Origin: Paraburkholderia aromaticivorans
GTDB taxonomy: Bacteria > Pseudomonadota > Gammaproteobacteria > Burkholderiales > Burkholderiaceae
Direction of reading: 5' to 3'
Assembly: GCF_002278075.1 (NCBI RefSeq)
Contig: NZ_CP022989.1
Location: forward strand, 1,674,001-1,738,000
Length of the DNA: 64,000 nt
Each line of letters starts with the position of its first letter. The first letter of the stretch is position 1. Shown here piece by piece: positions 39,688 to 47,807 of the stretch. The position numbers and the translations under genes are program-made. The notes beneath the pieces were generated by a model that did not search any database, was not told where the DNA came from, and saw nothing but the letters and a program-made list of their open reading frames with translations.

Positions 39688-41082
39688 ATGCACATCCACA
39701 TCCTCGGTATCTGCGGCACGTTCATGGGCGGTCTTGCGGTCCTCGCGCGCGGCGCGGGCCACACCGTGACGGGTTGCGACGCCGGCGTCTATCCGCCCAT
39801 GAGCACGCAGCTCGAGGCGCAGGGCATTCGTCTGATCGAAGGCTACGACGCTGACCAGCTGAACGGCCTGAACGCCGACCTGTTCGTGATCGGCAACGTG
39901 GTCTCGCGCGGCAATCCGCTGATGGAAGCCATTCTCGACCGCGGCCTGCCATACGTGTCAGGTCCGCAATGGCTCGGCGAACACGTGCTGAACGGCAAAT
40001 GGGTGCTGGCGGTGGCCGGCACGCACGGCAAGACGACCACCAGTTCGATGCTGACCTGGCTGCTCGAAGACGCCGGCCTCAATCCGGGCTTCCTGATTGG
40101 CGGCGTGCCGTTGAATTTCGGCGTGTCGGCCCGGCTGACCGATTCGAGCTTCTTCGTGATCGAAGCCGACGAATACGACACGGCCTTCTTCGACAAGCGC
40201 TCGAAGTTCGTCCACTACCGGCCCAAGACCGCCGTTCTGAACAACCTGGAATTCGATCACGCGGACATTTTCCCGGATCTCGCCGCGATCGAAACGCAGT
40301 TCCATCATCTGATCCGCACCGTGCCGGGGATTGGCCGGATCGTCACGAACGGTCGTGAAGGCGCGCTCGAGCGCGTGCTGACGCGCGGTTGCTGGAGCGA
40401 AGTGGAGCGTTTCGGCGTGCAGGGCGGCTGGGAAACCTTGCCGGCGGAAGACGGCGTGCCGGTGGACGAGCGTTTTGCCGTCTATCACAACAGCGAGCGT
40501 GTCGGCGTGGTCGAGTGGCTGGTGCAAGGCGAGCACAACCGCATGAACGCGCTGGCCGCGATCGCCGCCGCGCGCCACGTCGGCGTGCCGCCGGCGCAGG
40601 CCGCCCGGTCGCTGGCGAGCTTTCGCAACGTCAAGCGCCGTATGGAAGTGCGTGGCAGCGTCGACGGCGTGACCGTCTACGACGACTTCGCCCACCATCC
40701 GACCGCCATCGACACGACAGTCGCCGGCCTGCGCGCCCGCGTGGGCCGCGACAACACGCGGATTGTCGCCGTGCTGGAGCCGCGCTCGAACACCATGAAG
40801 CTCGGCGTGATGAAAGCGCAATTGCCCGCCAGCCTCGCCGACGCCGACCTCGTATTCGGCTACGGCGCGCCGACCGGCCGCGACGCGCTCGGCTGGAATC
40901 TCGGCGAGGCGCTCGCGCCGCTCGGCGGCAAGGCGCAAGCTTTCGACAATCTGGACGCGCTGGTCAAAGCGGTCGTCCATGCCGCGCGCCCCGGCGACCA
41001 GATTCTGGTGATGAGCAATGGCGGCTTCGGCGGCGTGCACCAGAAGCTGCTCGACGCTCTTTCCGCGCGAGGCACTTCGTGA
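39688..41082 (+). CDS. mpl: UDP-N-acetylmuramate:tripeptide ligase Mpl
   Basis: Joins the recycled tripeptide L-Ala-gamma-D-Glu-meso-DAP to UDP-MurNAc in peptidoglycan recycling, complementing ampD. The 464-aa Mur-ligase fold has the Rossmann start MHIHILGICGTFMGG, the P-loop GTHGKTTTSSM (about 110-120), the EADEYDTAFFDKRSKF metal-binding segment, and the C-terminal DDFAHHPTAI motif. The start at 39688 is the family start. A -10-like TACAAT lies at 39519-39524. It overlaps the following esterase by 4 bp. Confidence 0.96.
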   Translation: MHIHILGICGTFMGGLAVLARGAGHTVTGCDAGVYPPMSTQLEAQGIRLIEGYDADQLNGLNADLFVIGNVVSRGNPLMEAILDRGLPYVSGPQWLGEHVLNGKWVLAVAGTHGKTTTSSMLTWLLEDAGLNPGFLIGGVPLNFGVSARLTDSSFFVIEADEYDTAFFDKRSKFVHYRPKTAVLNNLEFDHADIFPDLAAIETQFHHLIRTVPGIGRIVTNGREGALERVLTRGCWSEVERFGVQGGWETLPAEDGVPVDERFAVYHNSERVGVVEWLVQGEHNRMNALAAIAAARHVGVPPAQAARSLASFRNVKRRMEVRGSVDGVTVYDDFAHHPTAIDTTVAGLRARVGRDNTRIVAVLEPRSNTMKLGVMKAQLPASLADADLVFGYGAPTGRDALGWNLGEALAPLGGKAQAFDNLDALVKAVVHAARPGDQILVMSNGGFGGVHQKLLDALSARGTS

Positions 41083-41681
41083 TTCTTTATCTGCACGGTT
41101 TCCGCTCGTCGCCCAATTCGTTCAAGGCGCGCGTGCTGGCGGCGCGGCTCGTCGAACTCGGCCGCGGCGACGAATGGTGCTGCCCGATGTTGACGGTGTC
41201 GCCGTTCGAGACGGTGGCGCTGGCCGAATCGCTGGTGGCCGCTGCCAGGCCGAAAAACGTTACGCTGATCGGCAGCTCGCTCGGCGGCTATTTCGCCACC
41301 TGGCTGGCGGAAAAGCACGGCTGGCCGGCGGTGCTGCTGAACCCGGCGGTCGTGCCGCAGCGCGATCTGAGCGCGTATCTCGGTGAACAGCCGTTGTGGC
41401 ACGGGGGCGGCAGCATCGTCGTCGAGCCGCATCATCTGGATGAGTTGCGCGAACTCCGCGTGGCGTCGATCACGCGGCCCGAGCGCTATTATTTGATGGC
41501 CGCCACCGGCGACGAAGTGCTCGACTACCGCGAAATGCTCGCGCACTATCCCGGCGCACGCACTACGCTGATCGAAGGGAGCGACCACGCGATCAGCGAG
41601 TTCCCGGAATACGTCGACGACGTGCTGGCCTTTTGCGACGCGGAAGACGTCGAACCGCCGGCCCCGCGCGAAGCCGCGTAA
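41079..41681 (+). CDS. YqiA/YcfP family alpha/beta-hydrolase (esterase)
   Basis: A 200-aa small esterase of the YqiA/YcfP family. The oxyanion-site motif LHGFRSSP, the nucleophile GSSLGG and the C-terminal GSDHAISEF His motif are all visible. The start is the GTG at 41079, overlapping the mpl stop (GTGA), so it is translationally coupled. The natural substrate is unknown; E. coli YqiA hydrolyses short acyl esters in vitro. Confidence 0.9.
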   Translation: MILYLHGFRSSPNSFKARVLAARLVELGRGDEWCCPMLTVSPFETVALAESLVAAARPKNVTLIGSSLGGYFATWLAEKHGWPAVLLNPAVVPQRDLSAYLGEQPLWHGGGSIVVEPHHLDELRELRVASITRPERYYLMAATGDEVLDYREMLAHYPGARTTLIEGSDHAISEFPEYVDDVLAFCDAEDVEPPAPREAA

Positions 41682-41865
41682 AGGCGGTCAAGCCGGGTGT
41701 TCCGGCCGCGAGGCGATCGCCGCGCATCAGATTCATACCGCCGGCGCGCGCGTATCGCGCCGCGGATCCACTACCACGAACACGTTGCCGTGCCGCGCGC
41801 GCAGTGACCGATTGCTGAACAAGATCGGGCGCGCCGGCAGATGCAAGTCAGAACGAGAGTATTGA

Positions 41866-43980
41866 GTGAACGTTTTCTTCGAGGAATCGGGCAGTTTCAA
41901 GGCAGGCAGCGTGCTGTCACGCCAGGGCGATGCTTTTCAGGTCGAGTTGCCGGGCGGACGCCGCGCCAAGGTGCGCGCGAAAGATGTGCTGATCGAATTC
42001 GACAAGCCGAGTGCGGCCGAGTTGATGCAGGAGGCCGACGCCGCCGCGCAGGAGATCGATCTGGATTTCCTGTGGGAATGCGCGCCCGACGACGAATTCC
42101 CGTTCGCCACGCTCGGCGCCGAGTATTTCGGCGAGCGCTTCGGCTCGATCGAGCGCGCCGCGCTGGTGTTGCGCATGCACGGCTCGCCGGTGTACTTCCG
42201 CCGCAAGGGCCGCGGCATGTATCAGCGCGCGCCGCAAGAACAACTGAAGATGGCGCTTGCCGGACTCGAGCGCAAGCGTCAGCAGGCGCTGGTGCAGGCC
42301 GGCTATGAGGAAGAGCTGAAGGCCGGCCGTTTGCCGGAAGCCTTCACCGGCAGCAAAGCGCTGGCGCTGTTGACCAAGCCCGACAAGAACACGATCGAAT
42401 ACAAGGCGCTCGAAGGCGCGGCCGCGGCGCGCGGCATTTCGCAAGCGCGCCTGATGCTCGAATGCGGCGCCATTCCGTCGGCGCGCGCATTGCACGAGGC
42501 GAAATTCCTCTCGGAGTTTTTCCCGCACGGCACCGGCTTCCCGCCGGTTACCGTCGGCGCGTTGCCCGAAGATCTGCCCGAAGCGAACGTGCAGGCGTTC
42601 TCGATCGACGACATCACTACGACCGAAATCGACGACGCCTTTTCCGTCGAGCATCTGGCCGATGGCCGTGTGCGGATCGGCGTGCACATTGCCGCGCCGG
42701 CGCTCGGCATTCAGCGCGGCGACGAGGTCGATGCGATCGCGCGCACGCGCCTGTCGACCGTGTACATGCCGGGCGACAAGATCACCATGCTGCCCGACAG
42801 CGTCGTCGAAGCGTTCACGCTGGCCGAAGGCGGCTTGCGCCCGGCGCTCTCGCTGTATGTGATCGTCAATCGCGAGACGCAGGAGATCGTCGCGAGCGAA
42901 ACGCGCGCCGAGCGCGTGTTCGTGAAGAACAATCTGCGCCACAACACGCTCGACGAACTGGTGACCGAGGAGGCGCTTGCCGCCGGCACCGGCGACTATC
43001 CGCACAAGGAAGACCTGGCCGTGCTGTGGCCGTTCGCGCAGGCGCTGTTCGAAAAGCGCCAGGCGGCGCGCGCGGGTTATGGTTTGCGTCGCGAGGTGCA
43101 GCGCAATACGGACTTCAACTTCTACGTGGAAGGCGAGCACATCACGATCACGCCGCGCCGGCGTGGTTCGCCGCTCGACACGATCGTCGCCGAACTGGCG
43201 ATTCTCGCCAACTCGTCGTGGGGCGCGTTCCTGCACGACCACGGTGTGCCGGGCATCTATCGCACGCAGCGCGCATTCGGTGCGCCGACCGGTCCCAAGC
43301 GCACGCGTATGCAGACCAATGCCGCGCCGCACGAAGGCCTTGGCGTGACCCAGTACGCGTGGAGCACGTCGCCGCTGCGCCGTTATGTCGACCTGGTGAA
43401 CCAGTGGCAGCTGATCGCCTGCGTGCAGCATGGCGTGACCGCGAAGCTGGCCGCGCCGTTCAAGCCGAAAGACGCCGATCTGTTCGCCGTCGTGCAAGGT
43501 TTCGACGACACGTATACCGCGTACGCCGATCATCAGCGCCGCATGGAGTACTTCTGGTGTTTGCGCTGGCTGAAGCAGGAGAATAAGAAGCAGGTGGTGG
43601 CCTCGGTCGTGAAGGGCGACCTGGTGCGTCTCGAAGAGATTCCGTTGTTGCTGCACGTGCCGGGTCTCGGCGTGCACGCGCGTGGCACGCGCTTGCAGAT
43701 GGAAGTGATGTCGATCGACGAGCTGACCGTCGAAGCGTCTGTGCGTCTCCTGCACGTGCTCGACGCGCCGACCGTGACGAGCGGCAGCGAGGCTGAAGAA
43801 GCGGACGAGGGCGAAGAGGACATCATCGACGCTTCTGATGAGAGCGCCGAAGGTGAAGCCGAGGCTCAGGCCGAAGCCGAACTCGACGGCAACGAGGCGG
43901 CCACGCCGGGCGACGCCGCAAATGGCGATACCGCGAGCGATGCCGCCGCTCACCAACAGATTGCGGAGCCGGGACGATGA
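41866..43980 (+). CDS. RNase II family exoribonuclease (RNB domain)
   Basis: A 704-aa 3'-5' exoribonuclease of the RNB family, shorter at the N-terminus than E. coli RNase II/R and with a variant cold-shock region. The RNB domain (about 240-570) has the catalytic acidic cluster in FSIDDITTTEIDDAFS and the RRYVDLVNQWQL motif. The start is the GTG at 41866. The last ~65 residues are an acidic Ala/Glu/Asp-rich tail (about 640-704), probably disordered. It overlaps aroE by 4 bp, as is common in Burkholderia. Confidence 0.92.
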   Translation: MNVFFEESGSFKAGSVLSRQGDAFQVELPGGRRAKVRAKDVLIEFDKPSAAELMQEADAAAQEIDLDFLWECAPDDEFPFATLGAEYFGERFGSIERAALVLRMHGSPVYFRRKGRGMYQRAPQEQLKMALAGLERKRQQALVQAGYEEELKAGRLPEAFTGSKALALLTKPDKNTIEYKALEGAAAARGISQARLMLECGAIPSARALHEAKFLSEFFPHGTGFPPVTVGALPEDLPEANVQAFSIDDITTTEIDDAFSVEHLADGRVRIGVHIAAPALGIQRGDEVDAIARTRLSTVYMPGDKITMLPDSVVEAFTLAEGGLRPALSLYVIVNRETQEIVASETRAERVFVKNNLRHNTLDELVTEEALAAGTGDYPHKEDLAVLWPFAQALFEKRQAARAGYGLRREVQRNTDFNFYVEGEHITITPRRRGSPLDTIVAELAILANSSWGAFLHDHGVPGIYRTQRAFGAPTGPKRTRMQTNAAPHEGLGVTQYAWSTSPLRRYVDLVNQWQLIACVQHGVTAKLAAPFKPKDADLFAVVQGFDDTYTAYADHQRRMEYFWCLRWLKQENKKQVVASVVKGDLVRLEEIPLLLHVPGLGVHARGTRLQMEVMSIDELTVEASVRLLHVLDAPTVTSGSEAEEADEGEEDIIDASDESAEGEAEAQAEAELDGNEAATPGDAANGDTASDAAAHQQIAEPGR

Positions 43981-44840
43981 GCGCCAACGACTCACTCGAC
44001 CGCTACGCGGTTATCGGCAACCCGGTCGGCCACAGCAAATCGCCGTTCATTCATGGCCGCTTTGCGGCGCAGACCGGCGAGCCGATCGAATATGGCCGCC
44101 TGCTCGCGCCGGTTGACGCGTTCGTGCCGCACGTGCGGGCCTTTATCGACGCAGGCGGGCGCGGCCTGAACGTGACCGTGCCGTTCAAGCTCGAAGCGTA
44201 TGCGTTCGCCAACACGTTGTCGCCGCGCGCGGCGGCCGCGGGTGCGGTCAATACGTTACGCGTCGATGCGACCGGTATTTACGGCGACAACACGGACGGC
44301 TTCGGTCTCGTGCGCGATATCGAGGTGAATCTCGGCGTGTCCCTGAAGGGCGCGCGCATTCTGTTGCTCGGCGCGGGCGGCGCCGCTCGCGGCGTGGTGC
44401 TGCCGATGCTCGAACGCGCGCCGCATACGCTGACCATCGTCAATCGCACGGCGCAGAAGGCTGAAGCGCTGGTCGACCAGTTCGCGCAGGCCGCGCGCGA
44501 CGCCGCATGCCGTCTGAGCGGCGGCAGCGCGCGGGCGATCGAAGCGGGCGCCTATGACGTGATCGTCAACGCGACGGCGGGAAGCCTCGACGCGTCGTTG
44601 CCCGAGTGCGACGACCGCGCGTTCGGTAGCGGCACGCTTGCCTACGACATGATGTACGGCGCGCATCCGACCGTATTCATGGAGCACGCGCGCAAGCTGG
44701 GCGCGAGCGGCGCCGATGGACTCGGCATGCTGGTCGAGCAGGCGGCTGAGTCGTTTTACGTGTGGCGCGGCGTGCGGCCTGATGGCGCGCCGGTGCTGGC
44801 TGAGTTGCGTGCGCTGTTGGCGGCGCCGTCGCACGCGTAA
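43977..44840 (+). CDS. aroE: Shikimate dehydrogenase
   Basis: Reduces 3-dehydroshikimate with NADPH. The 287-aa protein has the substrate motif [10 protein letters not shown] at its N-terminus, the catalytic Lys and Asp in [11 protein letters not shown] and GDNTDGFG, and the NADP-binding glycine-rich loop GAGGAARGV. The start at 43977 overlaps the RNase stop (ATGA). The product connects with the aroQ step encoded at 37.5 kb. Confidence 0.97.
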   Translation: MSANDSLDRYAVIGNPVGHSKSPFIHGRFAAQTGEPIEYGRLLAPVDAFVPHVRAFIDAGGRGLNVTVPFKLEAYAFANTLSPRAAAAGAVNTLRVDATGIYGDNTDGFGLVRDIEVNLGVSLKGARILLLGAGGAARGVVLPMLERAPHTLTIVNRTAQKAEALVDQFAQAARDAACRLSGGSARAIEAGAYDVIVNATAGSLDASLPECDDRAFGSGTLAYDMMYGAHPTVFMEHARKLGASGADGLGMLVEQAAESFYVWRGVRPDGAPVLAELRALLAAPSHA

Positions 44841-44905
44841 CAGCGCGTCACGCTAATGCCGCGTCTCACCTTGCCGCATTCACCGACACGAGGACTTGGA
44901 GCACG

Positions 44906-45628
44906 ATGACAGCAACGCGGCGCGTGAGCCGGGCAGGTCCGGTGCGATGGATGGTCTATCTGAGCGCGGTGGTGGCGATTGCGTGGCTGACGACGCAGGC
45001 GTTTTATTTCGCGCAGATCGGCGTTTGGAATTACGTCAATCCGCGGAGTACCGCGTTTATGCGGTCGGACGCGTGGCGTTTGTCGCAGGATCGGCCGGAT
45101 CTTTCGGTGCAGCATACGTGGGTGCCGTATGACCAGATTTCGCGCAATCTGAAGCGCGCGATCATCGCTTCCGAGGATGCGAATTTCGTCAATAACAATG
45201 GGTATGAGACGGATGCTATTTTGCAGGCCTGGGAGCGGAATAAGGCCAAGGGCAAGATTGTGCGGGGTGGATCCACTATTACCCAGCAGTTGGCGCGGAA
45301 CCTGTTTTTGTCGCGCGAGAAGAGTTATATCCGCAAGGGGCAGGAGCTCATCATTACGTGGATGCTTGAGACCTTGATGGATAAGGAACGGATCTTTGAG
45401 ATTTATCTCAACTCCGTTGAGTGGGGGAATGGGGTTTATGGGGCTGAGGCGGCGGCTCGTTATTACTATAAAACTTCGGCCAGTAAGTTGACTGCTGCGC
45501 AGTCGGCTCGGTTGGCCGTTATGCTGCCGCAGCCTAAGTATTTTGATGAGCATCGAGGGTCGCCTTATCTTGCGCAGCGGTCGCGGGTTATTGCTCGCAG
45601 GATGGGGGCGGCGGAGTTGCCCGATTAG
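44906..45628 (+). CDS. mtgA: Monofunctional peptidoglycan glycosyltransferase MtgA
   Basis: Polymerises lipid II into glycan strands in the inner membrane. The 240-aa GT51 protein has one N-terminal transmembrane helix ([20 protein letters not shown]), the catalytic Glu90 in IIASEDANF, and the [16 protein letters not shown] and [15 protein letters not shown] motifs. The last third uses codons unlike its neighbours: 63 of the last 70 third positions are G or T, with very few C. The shift begins inside the gene and grows toward the inverted-repeat element downstream. Confidence 0.96.
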   Translation: MTATRRVSRAGPVRWMVYLSAVVAIAWLTTQAFYFAQIGVWNYVNPRSTAFMRSDAWRLSQDRPDLSVQHTWVPYDQISRNLKRAIIASEDANFVNNNGYETDAILQAWERNKAKGKIVRGGSTITQQLARNLFLSREKSYIRKGQELIITWMLETLMDKERIFEIYLNSVEWGNGVYGAEAAARYYYKTSASKLTAAQSARLAVMLPQPKYFDEHRGSPYLAQRSRVIARRMGAAELPD

Positions 45629-45650
45629 CTTTTTTTGCCTTTGCGGCGTG

Positions 45651-45980
45651 TTTGTGGTTTTGTTCTTTGGGGGCTTGGCCTTTCCTTGATTTGTTCGTGG
45701 TCTATTGGCGTTGCCCCTGTGCGGGGCGGCACCTACTTTCTTTGCCGTGGCAAAGAAAGTAGGCAAAGAAAGCCGCTTTACACTGCCAACCCATAAGCGG
45801 GTCCCCCGCACAGCCACGATAGTGGTGCATCTGGAATCGGCGTTCTCGCACACTCGGCCTTCGTGACAAGGCCGTCATGCTTCCCGCCTCACGCTACGCG
45901 TTCGCCGGAACGGTCTGCTCAAAAACATTGGTTGCGTTTGTGCGCTGTGGGGGCCGTCGGCTTCGCCTCGGCGAAATGCC
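45651..45980. repeat. Left arm of ~325-bp imperfect inverted repeat
   Basis: Matches, reversed and complemented, the segment 47175-47496 with many small differences. Matched blocks include the outer CCTTTCCTTG part, the GCCCCTGTGCGGGGCGGCACC block, the 30-nt palindrome, the GCGGGTCCCCCGCACAG block, GACAAGGCCGTCAT, CGCCGGAACGGTCTGC and GCCGTCGGCTTCGCCTCGGC. It likely belongs to a dispersed repeat family. Confidence 0.85.
45733..45762. repeat. 30-nt palindrome in left arm
   Basis: CTACTTTCTTTGCC and its exact reverse complement separated by GT; 14-bp arms. The same palindrome with a GC centre occurs at 47389-47418. Confidence 0.9.
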
Positions 45981-46175
45981 GTAGTGCACCTCGTTTTTTT
46001 TGATGCGGCTCCGCACTGATGTTCACCAGAGCGCTCATGGTGGCCGCATGATTCGCGCTTCGGTTAGTGTCGCAGTGTCCTTTAGACGATTAGGGCGCGT
46101 AGGTGGCGGCTTCGTCACGTGGCGCCGCGATGCTTCAAGCTTTTCAGGTGCCTGTCGCAGTGGGGCGTAGCGCCG

Positions 46176-46628
46176 TCAATGTGCCGTGGTAGTTGCTCGC
46201 GCGATCGTTCGGAAGCGGGGCCGTCCGTTCTCCAGCTTTCTCGTGGCGCCAATGCGTTCGCGCTTTTCTGATGCAGTCTGCGTGGCCTTCGAGAGAAGGT
46301 CCGCTGCGTGCCGCGCTGTGATGCGGCTTTGAGCAACGCCCGTCGCGTCGAGCGCGATGACCTGATACAACTCACGGTCGATTTCGACTTCGAGCTGGTA
46401 ATCCTCCCCAGTGTCGATTAACAGTTCCAGCAACTTCCGCTGACTATGTCTCTCGTCTCGTGTCACTGCCGGACTCCTAACTATTGAGGCCGCAAGCTTG
46501 ATCAGTTTGTCCGGTTGGTCTAGTTGCCTTTCAACTAAACCGAAAGCGGATAGGGCGAGCTTTTCGTATTGAAGTGCGTCAACGGGTGGGCGCGACGTGA
46601 TTCGAGAATTCTTGATGGATTTACTCAT
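46176..46628 (-). CDS. Orphan hypothetical protein inside the inverted repeat
   Basis: A 150-aa protein, not recognised. It is charged, mostly helical by composition, with Arg/Lys-rich ends (MSKSIKNSRITSRPP; ENGRPRFRTIARATTTAH) and a central acidic stretch (LIDTGEDYQLEVEIDRELYQ). No catalytic or membrane motif is visible. GGGAG lies about 10 bp before the ATG at 46628. The frame is open further upstream to 46754 (192 aa if translated). It is the only plausible gene between mtgA and the IclR regulator. Confidence 0.6.
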   Translation of the reverse strand: MSKSIKNSRITSRPPVDALQYEKLALSAFGLVERQLDQPDKLIKLAASIVRSPAVTRDERHSQRKLLELLIDTGEDYQLEVEIDRELYQVIALDATGVAQSRITARHAADLLSKATQTASEKRERIGATRKLENGRPRFRTIARATTTAH

Positions 46629-47174
46629 GGCGCGATCTCCCTGAAACTTGACTGGATCGCCCGTCACGCGCGTGGAGGGTGGTGAGCGGGCACAGTGACA
46701 GGTCGACAGACCGGCGTAGAACCAAACCGGCAGACCCATAGGTCTCCATGCCAAGGCCCGCCCATGGAAAGGAGGCGTGCTTAAGCTAACGCGCGCCTGC
46801 GATACAGACGCGCGGGTTCTACTCTACGCATCAGGCTGTCGAACCTGAACCATCGCAATCGCGACGGCAAACCAAGTTTAGACAAGTCGTGTCGACAGTG
46901 ATCACCTACCCAAGCTAAAAGGTGCGCGCCGCCATCATTTCCGAAATTTCCTAGGCACTTCGTCGGAATCGCGGCGACCGCACTAAGTAACTTCCGAGGC
47001 GAATGCATCAAGAAATGGTGTTGTTGGCCATCACGCACATGGCGATCAACTCCGTGGCCGCGATCGCGTCCGCGAAGGCGCGGCCAGGCTTGGCAGGGCG
47101 TAACCGCCCAAAGGGACAGCACGGTGTGTCAGACCGCTGGCGATTGGATCGCCGGCGTTGACATTTCAATGATT

Positions 47175-47496
47175 GGCATCACGCCGAGGCGAAGCCGACG
47201 GCCCCCCGGCGCACAGATAAATCCACTACACGGCAGACCGTTCCGGCGAGCGCGCAGCGCGAGTCGGGAGGTATGACGGCCTTGTCGCTCGCGCCGAATG
47301 TGCGAGAACACCGATTCCAGATGCGCCACTACCGTGACTGTGCGGGGGACCCGCTTATGGGCTGGCGGTTCAAAGCGGCTTTCTTTGCCTACTTTCTTTG
47401 CCGCGGCAAAGAAAGTAGGTGCCGCCCCGCACAGGGGCAACGCTAATAGACCACTAAGAAAGCAAGGAAAGGCCAAAAACCCAAAGCGGCCACAAA
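47175..47496. repeat. Right arm of ~325-bp imperfect inverted repeat
   Basis: Inverted partner of 45651-45980. The two arms surround about 1.2 kb containing the orphan 150-aa gene. Differences are scattered substitutions and a few short indels, so the copies are not recent identical duplicates. Confidence 0.85.
47389..47418. repeat. 30-nt palindrome in right arm
   Basis: CTACTTTCTTTGCC, GC centre, then the exact reverse complement; a fully palindromic 30-mer able to form a hairpin in either strand. Confidence 0.9.
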
Positions 47497-47807
47497 AAAC
47501 CCAACGCATCAAACTTCCCATTATATGGATCAACCACTCACATATTGGAGGTTTCCCAAAACCGCCCTACAATCCGAACCAACACGCAAAGCGCAACAAA
47601 GCAACGGCAAAAAAAGCCCACGCAGCGCCAAAGCGACAGCAAAAAAACCGGAGACAAAGCCAACCATGCCCAAAGCAAAAAGGCAGCATCACAACGCCCA
47701 AAGCATCGCTCAAAGCATCGCCAGAACGACGCGCACGGCGAGCACCCAAGGCTCCCTCTCCGGCCCCGCGCTGTAAGCGCAAGAAAACCACCGAAAAGCG
47801 AATCGCC

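Larger units (their letters stand above)
45629..46175. other. Left flank and left repeat arm of the accessory element
   Basis: No gene is supported. Bases 45641-45700 are 50 of 60 G or T. From about 45651 the left arm of a long inverted repeat begins. Reading frames crossing the arm are artefacts of the repeat, because an equivalent frame appears inverted in the right arm. Bases 45981-46175 lie inside the element downstream of the 150-aa gene and hold nothing recognisable. Confidence 0.7.
46629..47807. other. Right half of the accessory element and A+C-rich spacer
   Basis: Nothing certain is encoded. On the minus strand a coding-like frame ends at 47008 (peptide end IAMCVMANNTIS), perhaps a gene remnant. 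A leader-like stretch 46629-46790 precedes the 150-aa gene and can form small hairpins. The right repeat arm lies at 47175-47496. From there to about 47800 the plus strand is strongly A+C-rich: 47581-47640 contains no T at all. Confidence 0.6.

Noticed and set aside
45640..45853. Basic open frames across the repeat arms (minus strand here, plus strand at 47298-47560), ~70 aa each.
   Set aside because: They are mirror copies created by the inverted repeat, with no start signal; the peptide RLSLPTFFA(T/A)AKKVGAAPH occurs in both. Treated as repeat, not gene.
46115..46375. An 86-codon open frame downstream of the orphan 150-aa gene.
   Set aside because: Low coding character and no start signal; it overlaps the 150-aa gene in another frame.
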